A stretch of DNA of 64,000 bases, from positions 1 through 64,000 of the forward strand of contig JAJACV010000020.1 in assembly GCA_022601335.1 (NCBI GenBank), in the 5' to 3' direction. Below the pieces are notes generated by a model. It had not been told where the DNA came from, did not search any database, and was given only the letters and a program-made list of their open reading frames with translations. This document shows, one piece after another, positions 52,663 to 60,057 of the stretch. Source of the stretch: Chlamydiota bacterium (GTDB lineage Bacteria; Chlamydiota; Chlamydiia; Chlamydiales; JAAZZY01). Position 1 is the stretch's first letter; each line of letters starts with the position of its first letter. Both the position numbers and the translations under genes were made by a program.

Positions 52663-54186
52663 TTACTTATTACGTACAAGATGAGCCTGTCTCATTTTGT
52701 TAACCGCTGCAAGACTTCGTTTTGTACGACTTAACTTAGGTTCTCTTGCATGGTTTAAAGTGGCAGATTGGCATAAGTGGTAGAGAATTTTAGAAACGGG
52801 CAAAGAAGGATTTAATTTTACTAACAAGCATACAACCAAGCCCATCGCTCTATCAACTCCATCTTTACATGTAATATTAGCTGAAGTGGCTTTAAAAACT
52901 TTCAAACAATACTCAGTAAGATAAGCATAGGCAATATTTATCATGACCTTTCTATCAGATTGAGTAAGCTCAGAGGCACCACCAAAATAGGCATCTACAA
53001 TTTCTTCAAGTTGAACCGTAAAATCATGGGCTAATTTAGCTTTATCTATGGAGTCAGGAAAATAGAATCCCGAATTATTTTTTGATACATTTTCCACAAA
53101 TTCCTGAATAAAAACAGAGGTGTCCATTATCTCACTACTTTTTGACTGAGAATAAAATAAACTATCGTGTGGAAGGGAAATAAATTTAAACCGATCTGAA
53201 TATTTAAGATTCACTGAAAGTTCTTTTAAGATCTCTGATCTTAACCACTCTAAGTGCGCTTGAGGTGCCGTAAAAGGATTATTTAAACGTTTATCTGTTT
53301 TTGAATCATAACTCAAATTATTGATATAAACATGACATTCTTCTTTATCCAGGCCTAGTAAATAACCTAAAAGAAGAGGATCAATTTCAGGAGATCCGGC
53401 GCGGCCTATAACGGTGCAAGCTGTGCGCAATAATTCTACTTTTTGCCCGTTTTCTAAATCCAATGTGGCCATATGAGATCTCACACTATACTGAGTGGGA
53501 TCCCAGGGCAAAATAGCTAAATTAGCCGAAAGCCGACGACCTAAGTCTGACATAATAATGGGAGAGGGTCTATTTGCAAATACTTTTTGAAGAAGGCTAT
53601 CTAATTCATATGGATCTAAAAGCTCTTCAGTAAAACCGAGCTCTCCCAGTAAATTTTCAACATAAGACTCCCCTACCTCTGAATCTTGAATAGAGGCAAA
53701 AAAATGCTCTTTACAAAGATTTTTTACAACGCTCGCATCTTCAGGAAAAGAAGATGGATTAATGACAGAACTAACAACAAGCTCACGAAGTGCTAATAAA
53801 ACACTCGGATAGATATTTTTTCGATAATGGTGCGCATCTTCACAAGGATCTAAGACCCATTTAAAAACATTTTTTAACTTACTAGAAAAGCTATCGAGTT
53901 GACCTATATCAGCAAATGAATAGGAGCTTAGTTTTTTTCCCTTTAAAGATACATTTCTAAGAGCTAAAACAGAATGTAAATAACGTTTTTCTCTGGAGTT
54001 TCTCCATGAAAACAAGGGTGGTGAGGGATTCACAATTATCTCAAAGTCTGGCTCTTCAGGTTTACACTCTACCATAGTAAAGATCTCTTTGAGCTCAATT
54101 CTCTCTTCATCCTCATTTATCGGGTTTGCTGCCCATAGATTTAATCTAAGGTTCTCTGAAACACTATTTAAAAATGAAAGGGTCAT
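52663..54186 (-). CDS. CX5R-motif phosphatase-like protein, paralogue C (leaderless)
   Basis: A 507-residue paralogue, first of the three in transcription order, with a near-consensus promoter. No signal peptide. The loop is ITCKDGVDRAM (C440 to R446). Shared blocks are YSVRSH (about 233-238), LLRTACTVIGR (about 252-262, with A for the G of paralogue B), CHVYINN (about 284-290), SLPHDSLFY (about 337-345) and GFYFPD (about 373-378). The first 200 residues are less conserved and may define specificity. By analogy with SopB and myotubularins it could act on phosphoinositides, but protein substrates are equally possible. Confidence 0.72.
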   Translation of the reverse strand: MTLSFLNSVSENLRLNLWAANPINEDEERIELKEIFTMVECKPEEPDFEIIVNPSPPLFSWRNSREKRYLHSVLALRNVSLKGKKLSSYSFADIGQLDSFSSKLKNVFKWVLDPCEDAHHYRKNIYPSVLLALRELVVSSVINPSSFPEDASVVKNLCKEHFFASIQDSEVGESYVENLLGELGFTEELLDPYELDSLLQKVFANRPSPIIMSDLGRRLSANLAILPWDPTQYSVRSHMATLDLENGQKVELLRTACTVIGRAGSPEIDPLLLGYLLGLDKEECHVYINNLSYDSKTDKRLNNPFTAPQAHLEWLRSEILKELSVNLKYSDRFKFISLPHDSLFYSQSKSSEIMDTSVFIQEFVENVSKNNSGFYFPDSIDKAKLAHDFTVQLEEIVDAYFGGASELTQSDRKVMINIAYAYLTEYCLKVFKATSANITCKDGVDRAMGLVVCLLVKLNPSLPVSKILYHLCQSATLNHAREPKLSRTKRSLAAVNKMRQAHLVRNK

Positions 54187-54241
54187 ACTCTTTAAACTCT
54201 CTTAACATTTAATATATATTATTGAAATGCATAACAAATTA

Positions 54242-54270
54242 ATATTACCATATAACATACTATATGTCAA
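54242..54270 (-). promoter_or_regulatory. Near-consensus promoter of the CX5R gene run
   Basis: On the minus strand, TTGACA (54270-54265), an exact 17-base spacer and TAATAT (54247-54242). It lies 56 bases before the ATG at 54186, in the intergenic region shared with the divergent hydrolase gene. Confidence 0.75.
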
Positions 54271-54312
54271 CTAATTAATTTTTTAATATTTAAGTCAGGA
54301 AAAATACAGTCT

Positions 54313-55245
54313 ATGGAAAACATCTTGCTCATCAATGAAAGAGGACCTGACTTTTGGAACCCTTACCGTTTAAGTGAAAATACAAGCTATGCTCAGGTTA
54401 ATGGGAAAGAGGAAACAGTACTAAATTATCATGAATTCAAAAAAAAACTAGATAGTTTAGCAAATAAGCGAATTCTCGTACTCATTCATGGCCTTAAAAA
54501 CCCAAGAGAAAGAGTTCTATCAAATTACCAAGCTGCCCATAAGAATATACAAGAACTCACTTCAACACTTAACGATACTTTATTAACACGAATTAGAAGA
54601 TTTATAAGTTCCTATACAGGTTTTTGGGCACCAGACGAGCAAAACCCCTATGATGCAATTGTAGGTATCAGTTGGCCAAGTTATGACCACGAATTTTACT
54701 ATTACCAAGCAAAAGAAAATGCAACAAAAGTAGCTCCTAAAATAGCGGAACATCTCAAGCTTCTCACACATACAGCCAATGAAGTAGATGTTGTCGCACA
54801 CAGCATGGGTAATTTAGTTCTATTTGAAGCTTTAAAATCAGCAAACCCCTCCGAATTTCCTCATTTAAATCACATTTACTCTATCGCTGCTGCAGTTCCT
54901 CAAAATGCTTTAAACGAAGGAAGCTATTTTAACTCCGTGACAAACTTATGTAAAAAACTTTTCGTTCTTTATTCAATGCATGATGAAGCGCTTAAATGGC
55001 CTTTTTATCTTGCAGAGGGAGGACAAATAGCTTTAGGTTTTAAAGGGGCTAATCATGAAGCTCCAATGAGTTCAAATGTGACTTCAATAGATTGTTCTGC
55101 CATTGCTCCGAATCATTCAGCTTATTTACAGCAAGATCAATTTTATAGATTTATTGAACGCACTCATAATGAATGCTACCCACTTTTAAATCGATGCAAC
55201 CAAGTTAAGTTAGATAATCAAGCCAATCTTATTGAAGTGTTATAG
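54313..55245 (+). CDS. Alpha/beta hydrolase, DUF900-like
   Basis: A 310-residue serine hydrolase. The fold begins with VLIHGLKNPRERV (HG at 59-60, the oxyanion region). The nucleophile elbow is VDVVAHSMGN (S164), the acid is probably D224 in LYSMHDEALK, and the base H268 in APNHSAYLQ, giving a complete Ser-Asp-His set. VGISWPSYDHEF (about 117-128) and the DEALKW region are typical of DUF900 (COG4782-type) proteins. No signal peptide. It diverges from the CX5R genes across 126 bases and may share their regulation. Lipid, ester and thioester substrates are all possible. Confidence 0.8.
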   Translation: MENILLINERGPDFWNPYRLSENTSYAQVNGKEETVLNYHEFKKKLDSLANKRILVLIHGLKNPRERVLSNYQAAHKNIQELTSTLNDTLLTRIRRFISSYTGFWAPDEQNPYDAIVGISWPSYDHEFYYYQAKENATKVAPKIAEHLKLLTHTANEVDVVAHSMGNLVLFEALKSANPSEFPHLNHIYSIAAAVPQNALNEGSYFNSVTNLCKKLFVLYSMHDEALKWPFYLAEGGQIALGFKGANHEAPMSSNVTSIDCSAIAPNHSAYLQQDQFYRFIERTHNECYPLLNRCNQVKLDNQANLIEVL

Positions 55246-55360
55246 TAAGAAATTCTAATACTTTTAGTACATCCCATCACTCAATTAAATAATCTTTTTT
55301 CGAAAAAAACACTTCCATTGCTCTTAATGCAAGGTTAATAGCCTTTTTTTTATTTTTCTT

Positions 55361-55388
55361 TTGCAATTAATATTTATTCCCATAAGAT
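55361..55388 (+). promoter_or_regulatory. Probable promoter of the first porin-like gene
   Basis: TTGCAA at 55361-55366, 16-base spacer, TAAGAT at 55383-55388. AAGGAG lies 11 bases before the ATG at 55425. Confidence 0.45.
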
Positions 55389-55424
55389 AAACTTACTTTT
55401 AGTAACAGTAAGGAGTCTTGTACT

Positions 55425-56759
55425 ATGAAATTAAAAATTCCGCTTCTTAAGGGATGCGCTATTGCAGTTACTCTTTTGTCTCTTACGCACTTCACTGGAT
55501 ATGCAGAAGACGTAAAAGAGCTTGCTCTTGCTCACTCACAAGCAGAGTTGATGGCCTCAGCAGAAAAAAATGTATTTTCTTCGGATACCTTGTTTGAATC
55601 ACTAAGCTCAGAAGATCTTTTATTACAAAATGAAGATTTTGCATCTAGCTTAGTTGCTGGCGTTAGCAAGAAAAGTAAAAAGAATAAAGCTTCGCCACCT
55701 AAAGTAGAGTTATCTCAAACTGATAATACTTGGATTCCTCGATTTGTTTGGATGGGAGATGTTCAAAACAATGAAGACTTAAAATGTTTTGCGGCCTTTT
55801 TGATTGGTTCCATGGGGGATCAAAAAAATCTTCAAACGGATCAAAACTTTGATCCAGGTATTTTTATGACCGCTGATTCCCAAACAACAGCTAGAGCTGA
55901 TTACAACTCTTCAGCCTTTGAAGATAATATCACAGCTCAAAAGCAAAAAAAATGGAAGAAAAAATCAAATAACCCTCCACCTCATCAAGCACTGCAAGCT
56001 CCGACAGCTCGCATAAGCTTAAGTTTAGATGCGGGATTGTCTTTCTTATATTTTGATAAGTATAGGGGAAATTTATGTCCAAAACCACAAGCTTTTTTTC
56101 CAAAATCTGGAGTCCCCGGATCTCTTTACCCTGTTAACGGAAGAGCACAAACGAACCTCACGCCATTTTTTGAAATGAGTACCATATTGAATTTTTTCAA
56201 GTGGTTAGGCTTCGGAGCTTATTTACAGTCAGATCAGGGAATTTATATGCGGTCCAAACCGTGGATTGGAACATCACGAGCAGATGCTTTTCAGCCCAAT
56301 CAGCCCCTCACTCTAAACTTTGAGTCATCTCTTGCTCTCAACGCAGTTGGAGGAAAGCTTGTTTTAAATTTCGATAATTTAATGAAATTTAAAACATGGT
56401 GCATGGGATTTTTTATAAGTGCAGGAGCAGGTTACGGCGTTCAAACATGGAGTAACTCACACGGCTATATAGGTAGTCTCCCAACAAATGGCGACTACAC
56501 TACAACTTACCTAACTTGGAGCACTAGATATGCACAAAACTTTACCTATACAGGTGATTTTTCATTATCTTTCAAGTCTAGAAATCCTCTATCCGCTTTA
56601 ACTAAGTTAAAGTTCGGATGTAAGTTTGTAGCTTGGGGAAGAGTGAGAGGATTAGGAAAAGCTAGTTCTACTGAATACATTACAGGTTACTGGAAACCCA
56701 TTTACTTTAGAGGAATCTATTCTATGGTTCCTTATATGGGATTTAACTGGGCTTTCTAA
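55425..56759 (+). CDS. MOMP-like outer-membrane beta-barrel protein
   Basis: A 444-residue exported protein. The signal peptide ends near HFTGYA (residue 27). A long linker follows (about 27-175), with a lysine-rich stretch KQKKWKKKSNNPPP, then a barrel of alternating aromatic strands from ARISLSLDAGLSFLYF to the last strand YMGFNWAF, ending in phenylalanine as outer-membrane proteins do. The NTWIPRFVWMGDVQ block (about 109-122) is shared with the next gene (NSWTPYVTWIGNVQ), so the two are paralogues; here the block and the barrel are separated by a larger insertion. Resembles chlamydial major-outer-membrane-like porins; function likely porin, subject to search. Confidence 0.72.
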   Translation: MKLKIPLLKGCAIAVTLLSLTHFTGYAEDVKELALAHSQAELMASAEKNVFSSDTLFESLSSEDLLLQNEDFASSLVAGVSKKSKKNKASPPKVELSQTDNTWIPRFVWMGDVQNNEDLKCFAAFLIGSMGDQKNLQTDQNFDPGIFMTADSQTTARADYNSSAFEDNITAQKQKKWKKKSNNPPPHQALQAPTARISLSLDAGLSFLYFDKYRGNLCPKPQAFFPKSGVPGSLYPVNGRAQTNLTPFFEMSTILNFFKWLGFGAYLQSDQGIYMRSKPWIGTSRADAFQPNQPLTLNFESSLALNAVGGKLVLNFDNLMKFKTWCMGFFISAGAGYGVQTWSNSHGYIGSLPTNGDYTTTYLTWSTRYAQNFTYTGDFSLSFKSRNPLSALTKLKFGCKFVAWGRVRGLGKASSTEYITGYWKPIYFRGIYSMVPYMGFNWAF

Positions 56760-56784
56760 AACTTAAAATCAGTTTACTTTTTAA

Positions 56785-56820
56785 AAGCAAGCTAGCCAAT
56801 CGCTAGCTTGCTTTTTTTTT
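56785..56820 (+). terminator. Strong intrinsic terminator after the first porin-like gene
   Basis: Perfect 12-base stem AAGCAAGCTAGC / GCTAGCTTGCTT, loop CAATC, followed by nine T. It lies 26 bases after the stop, so the second porin-like gene needs its own promoter. Confidence 0.92.
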
Positions 56821-56898
56821 ACTTTAAAAAAATGCTTTCCTAAAAAAAATAAATTCAACTATAAATACCGGCAAATTATATGGGGGATTTTAAGTTTC

Positions 56899-56933
56899 TA
56901 AATATTTTCATTTTTTCAATCTGAAAATGTTTA
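56899..56933 (+). repeat. Inverted repeat in the leader region of the second porin-like gene
   Basis: TAAATATTTTCA at 56899-56910 and TGAAAATGTTTA at 56922-56933 are inverted copies with one G/T mismatch, with an 11-base loop. It lies about 120 bases upstream of the ATG at 57056. It could be an operator or a mRNA hairpin; the rest of 56821-57055 is AT-rich and no clear -35/-10 pair was found. Confidence 0.4.
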
Positions 56934-57055
56934 AAGATTTTAGAAAAAGCATTTGCATTTCCTATTATCAGATTTAGTTCTCTTATACAATTTGTATGTT
57001 TTAAAACACTTTAAAGCAGATTAACCTTTAACCAATGAGGTGAAAGTAAAATAAC

Positions 57056-58042
57056 ATGACGATAAACAATCGTTTAATACAAACATTGAAATGCTGTGTA
57101 GCATTACTGCTAGTAACTTTTTTCGTAACTCCATCTACATTATCTGCGGATGATGTCACTGAAGCATCGAAATTAGTTTCTTTCTCGAACGCAAGTTTTC
57201 GCGGGCAAGATAAAAATTATCAACCCGTGAATAGCTGGACTCCTTATGTAACATGGATCGGCAATGTCCAAGATTCTACTTTAAAGAATTTTAGCATCGC
57301 GACTTATGGGGTGGGTTTTCTCTATGCTTCAAAAACTAGAGGTAACTTAACCATGACTCCTAAGGCATCAACTGCTCAAAATGACAACTCTGTTACTTTG
57401 GCACAAGGTGTTGGAAATGTTTCATACAATAGAACTCCTATTTATGAAATTATGTACGGAATGAAGCTATATACTTGGTTGAGCGTGATGTTTTCAATCC
57501 AGAACCAAAATAGCATCAATGTGCAAACTGACTACGTATACGGTGGTGGAAATCCTTCTCAAGGCTTTTCTGCTAACGGATCTGTAGGTTATCAATATAG
57601 AGGTCAACTCGGTCTTAATTCCCTTATGTTTAAGGTGTTTTTTGAACTGCCTTGGGTTCTAGTTTGGAAAAACATGATGTTTGCGCTTTATATGGATGCT
57701 GGAGTAGGGCCAGGCTGGCAAAGCTGGACTGATAATCGCGTTTATATGCAGTGGTACTCAACTGGAGCGGCTTCGACAAGAAATACGTTTGTAAACACAT
57801 TATCTCAGAAAATTTCTGCGAGTTGTGTTTATCAAGTGGATTTCGGGCTTCGCGTCAAACCAGCAGTGCTTTCAGCTGATATGTCATTCGTTGCAGGTTG
57901 CAAATACAACGGATGGGGTCAGCAGAAATCTATTGGAAAGATAAGTCAGCAAGGTTCTTGGAACCAGGGGCTTCTCCAACCAATTTCTGCCCAAGTTTTA
58001 TATTCTTTCGCACCTTATGTAGGTGTCAATATAAACTACTAA
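57056..58042 (+). CDS. MOMP-like outer-membrane beta-barrel protein, shorter paralogue
   Basis: A 328-residue exported protein paralogous to the gene at 55425. The signal peptide ends near STLSA (about residue 31). The shared block NSWTPYVTWIGNVQ is at about 59-72, followed by FLYASKTRGN, a barrel of amphipathic strands, and the last strand PYVGVNINY ending in tyrosine. The central insertion of its neighbour is absent, and the hydrophobic strands are continuous. Outer-membrane porin is the likely role. A strong hairpin terminator follows. Confidence 0.72.
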   Translation: MTINNRLIQTLKCCVALLLVTFFVTPSTLSADDVTEASKLVSFSNASFRGQDKNYQPVNSWTPYVTWIGNVQDSTLKNFSIATYGVGFLYASKTRGNLTMTPKASTAQNDNSVTLAQGVGNVSYNRTPIYEIMYGMKLYTWLSVMFSIQNQNSINVQTDYVYGGGNPSQGFSANGSVGYQYRGQLGLNSLMFKVFFELPWVLVWKNMMFALYMDAGVGPGWQSWTDNRVYMQWYSTGAASTRNTFVNTLSQKISASCVYQVDFGLRVKPAVLSADMSFVAGCKYNGWGQQKSIGKISQQGSWNQGLLQPISAQVLYSFAPYVGVNINY

Positions 58043-58062
58043 TAAGCTTAATTAAGCTTATT
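58041..58062. repeat. Perfect 22-base palindrome directly after the porin stop
   Basis: AATAAGCTTAA / TTAAGCTTATT is an exact inverted repeat without loop, starting inside the TAA stop of 57056-58042, and followed by TGTTTT. It may form a small hairpin ahead of the terminator at 58068 or protect the 3' end of the transcript. Confidence 0.6.
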
Positions 58063-58067
58063 GTTTT

Positions 58068-58106
58068 AAAAGGTTAGAAACTCTTTTGTTTCTAACCTTT
58101 TTTTTT
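58068..58106 (+). terminator. Intrinsic terminator after the second porin-like gene
   Basis: Stem AAAAGGTTAGAAAC / GTTTCTAACCTTTT, loop TCTTTT, followed by further T. It lies 26 bases after the stop at 58042 and ahead of the MFS transporter gene. Confidence 0.9.
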
Positions 58107-58139
58107 GACTTAAATTCCTTTCTACACGAATATTAGAGT

Positions 58140-59396
58140 ATGCAAAAATCCTCCTTATTTAAACGTCTTACTATTTTTGTCCTCTACAACCTCTACTGTT
58201 TTGATATTGCAGCTATTGTAATTGTGTTTATTATTTTCACTCCTCTCATTATCCCGACTTCTTCTCAATTAATTCCCTCTAACACATCTTTAGCATCACG
58301 CAATGTTATTTTAGGGCTTCTTTTTGCGGCCTACCCTATTACTCAATTTTTTGGAGCGCCTATTTTGGGAGAGCTATCTGACCTTTACGGTAGAAAGCTA
58401 ATACTTGTTATTTCATCTCTGCTTACTGCTTGTAGTTTTTTTTTAACAGCTGTATCTATATTGTCTCTCCATCTTCCCTTATTATTTTTAAGTCGACTTA
58501 TAGGGGGTTTTTTTGCAGGAAACGCCTCGCTTGCTCAAGCGGCTGTCTCAGATATAGTCCCTTCCTCAAAAAAATCGAGTTACATGGCTCTTTTTGCCGT
58601 TGTAGGTGGTTTTTCTTGGCTTGTAGGACCTTTTGTAGGATCGATTTTCTCTAACCCTAAAATAGTGTCTTGGTTTAACTACGATGTCCCCTTCTGGTTG
58701 CTGGGTTTGATTTTTCTTTTTTCTTGGGGATTACTGCTATTGACAATGGATGCTGATAAACCTAGCAAAAAATCACAAAAGCTCTCAGTTTCTCAATTTT
58801 TCAAAAACTTTGCATCCATTTTTAAGCTGCGTATTGTAGCGCTTGCATTCACAGCTTCTGGAGTGGCCATGCTCGGTTGGATGATTTTAAATAGTTTTAC
58901 GGCCCCTTATCTCACAGAAAAGTACCATTACTCTGAACACGCTTTAAGCCTCGTCTACGCATACTACTCTATATTCTGGATTATCGGAGGGGGGTGCGCT
59001 TTATATTGGTTTAAGAAGCATCCTTGTGCAAAACTGAACCTCTTCTGTTTACTCTTCATTCCATTCTTTATTCTTTTATTTGTTTTTTGGAATAAACCGT
59101 ATGCCGTTTTTTGGATTACCCCTATTCCTATTTTTTTGATGTCGATTTCAGTGGCTTCATTTATGTCCCTTTTTTCTCACCTTGTAGATCAAAAGATGCA
59201 AGGAAAAATCTTTGGAGGATATACCGGCATGCTAGCACTTGCCTCAGCGATAGCCCCCTCTTTTTCTGGATGGATTGCAAAGTACGGATTGCATATTCCT
59301 TTTGCAGCATCTAGCTTGATTCTTTTTGTGACTTTTATCCTTTATTTTGTTTGGTATATGCAGCAAAAAAAAGAACTTTCATCTCGAAATATTTAA
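58140..59396 (+). CDS. Major facilitator superfamily transporter
   Basis: A 418-residue inner-membrane transporter with about 12 hydrophobic segments in two halves. The motif GAPILGELSDLYGRKLILVISS (about 77-98) is the MFS loop 2-3 signature (G-x-L-(S/A)-D-x-x-G-R-(K/R)). The SRLIGGFFAGNASLAQAAVSDI stretch (about 118-139) matches the multidrug/tetracycline group, motif C included. The C-terminal half has VASFMSLFSHLVDQKMQGKIFGG. Substrate unknown; drug efflux or metabolite uptake are possible. It has no clear neighbour in an operon. Confidence 0.88.
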   Translation: MQKSSLFKRLTIFVLYNLYCFDIAAIVIVFIIFTPLIIPTSSQLIPSNTSLASRNVILGLLFAAYPITQFFGAPILGELSDLYGRKLILVISSLLTACSFFLTAVSILSLHLPLLFLSRLIGGFFAGNASLAQAAVSDIVPSSKKSSYMALFAVVGGFSWLVGPFVGSIFSNPKIVSWFNYDVPFWLLGLIFLFSWGLLLLTMDADKPSKKSQKLSVSQFFKNFASIFKLRIVALAFTASGVAMLGWMILNSFTAPYLTEKYHYSEHALSLVYAYYSIFWIIGGGCALYWFKKHPCAKLNLFCLLFIPFFILLFVFWNKPYAVFWITPIPIFLMSISVASFMSLFSHLVDQKMQGKIFGGYTGMLALASAIAPSFSGWIAKYGLHIPFAASSLILFVTFILYFVWYMQQKKELSSRNI

Positions 59397-59401
59397 GAAA
59401 A

Positions 59402-59424
59402 GACGAGAAGAACTTCTCGCCTTT
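59402..59424. terminator. Bidirectional hairpin between convergent genes
   Basis: CGAGAAG / CTTCTCG around AA at 59404-59419. T-rich sequence on the minus strand follows (TCTTTTCTT); the plus strand is weaker (CTTTATG). It lies between the MFS gene and the minus-strand gene at 59437. Confidence 0.55.
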
Positions 59425-59436
59425 ATGTCAGACTAT

Positions 59437-59811
59437 TTATACTTGGATTGTATGTTGCTTTGCATTTGGTGACTGATAACGCATTTCTGTATCCGCACTC
59501 AAGTGATGTATGGCATTTGAAAAACAAGTAGCAGCTGCTTGTAGAAGAATATAATCTGTTATAACGGTGGCTACAACATTGGTAGCAATTGTTGAGATAG
59601 ATGATACCTCTGAAAAAAGCATGTTTGCGAACACAGCAGAGGAACTGAACAATCCACAGGCTCCGGTTGTTGCTAGAGCTGCCATACCCAAAGCATTACC
59701 AGCGGTTTGCCAAGCGGCCCCTTTTAATGAACTTTGATTTGTTTTTTTAATAACTTCAGCTCGATCAAAGGGATTACCATTCATCTCTAAAGTACCTGAT
59801 ATTGTCGACAT
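59437..59811 (-). CDS. Small protein with two hydrophobic segments, unknown
   Basis: Unrecognised 124-residue protein. The N-terminal 35 residues are polar, with no signal peptide. Two hydrophobic stretches follow, at about 37-60 (rich in alanine, glycine and serine) and 74-96 (ISTIATNVVATVITDYILLQAA), then a polar tail. The paired hydrophobic region resembles inclusion-membrane-like bilobed domains. An AGGAGT site lies before the ATG. tRNA-Leu lies 97 bases upstream on the same strand. Function unknown. Confidence 0.7.
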   Translation of the reverse strand: MSTISGTLEMNGNPFDRAEVIKKTNQSSLKGAAWQTAGNALGMAALATTGACGLFSSSAVFANMLFSEVSSISTIATNVVATVITDYILLQAAATCFSNAIHHLSADTEMRYQSPNAKQHTIQV

Positions 59812-59907
59812 AAAATCACTCCTTTTTAAATTTTAAAAATTAAAACTAAAAGAAAGGATGGCATTTTTATGATTTAAAAAAAAAGATGTATTTTCCAAGA
59901 AAAAATT

Positions 59908-59988
59908 TGCCCAGGATAGGACTCGAACCTACACACCAAAGGCACCAGATCCTAAGTCTGGCGTGTCTACCAATTTCACCACCTGGGC
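59908..59988 (-). tRNA. tRNA-Leu (anticodon UAG)
   Basis: Minus-strand tRNA of 81 bases. Acceptor GCCCAGG pairs with CCTGGGC, anticodon stem CCAGA/TCTGG encloses CTTAGGA with anticodon TAG. The variable region TGCCTTTGGTGTGT is long, as in class II leucine tRNAs, and the T arm has GGTTCGAGTCC. Discriminator A; no encoded CCA. Confidence 0.95.
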
Positions 59989-60057
59989 AAAGGAGATGAG
60001 ATATAAAAATCGGTGCTTATTCTATGTTAAAGCGTTAATATAGTTCAAGTAAATCTA

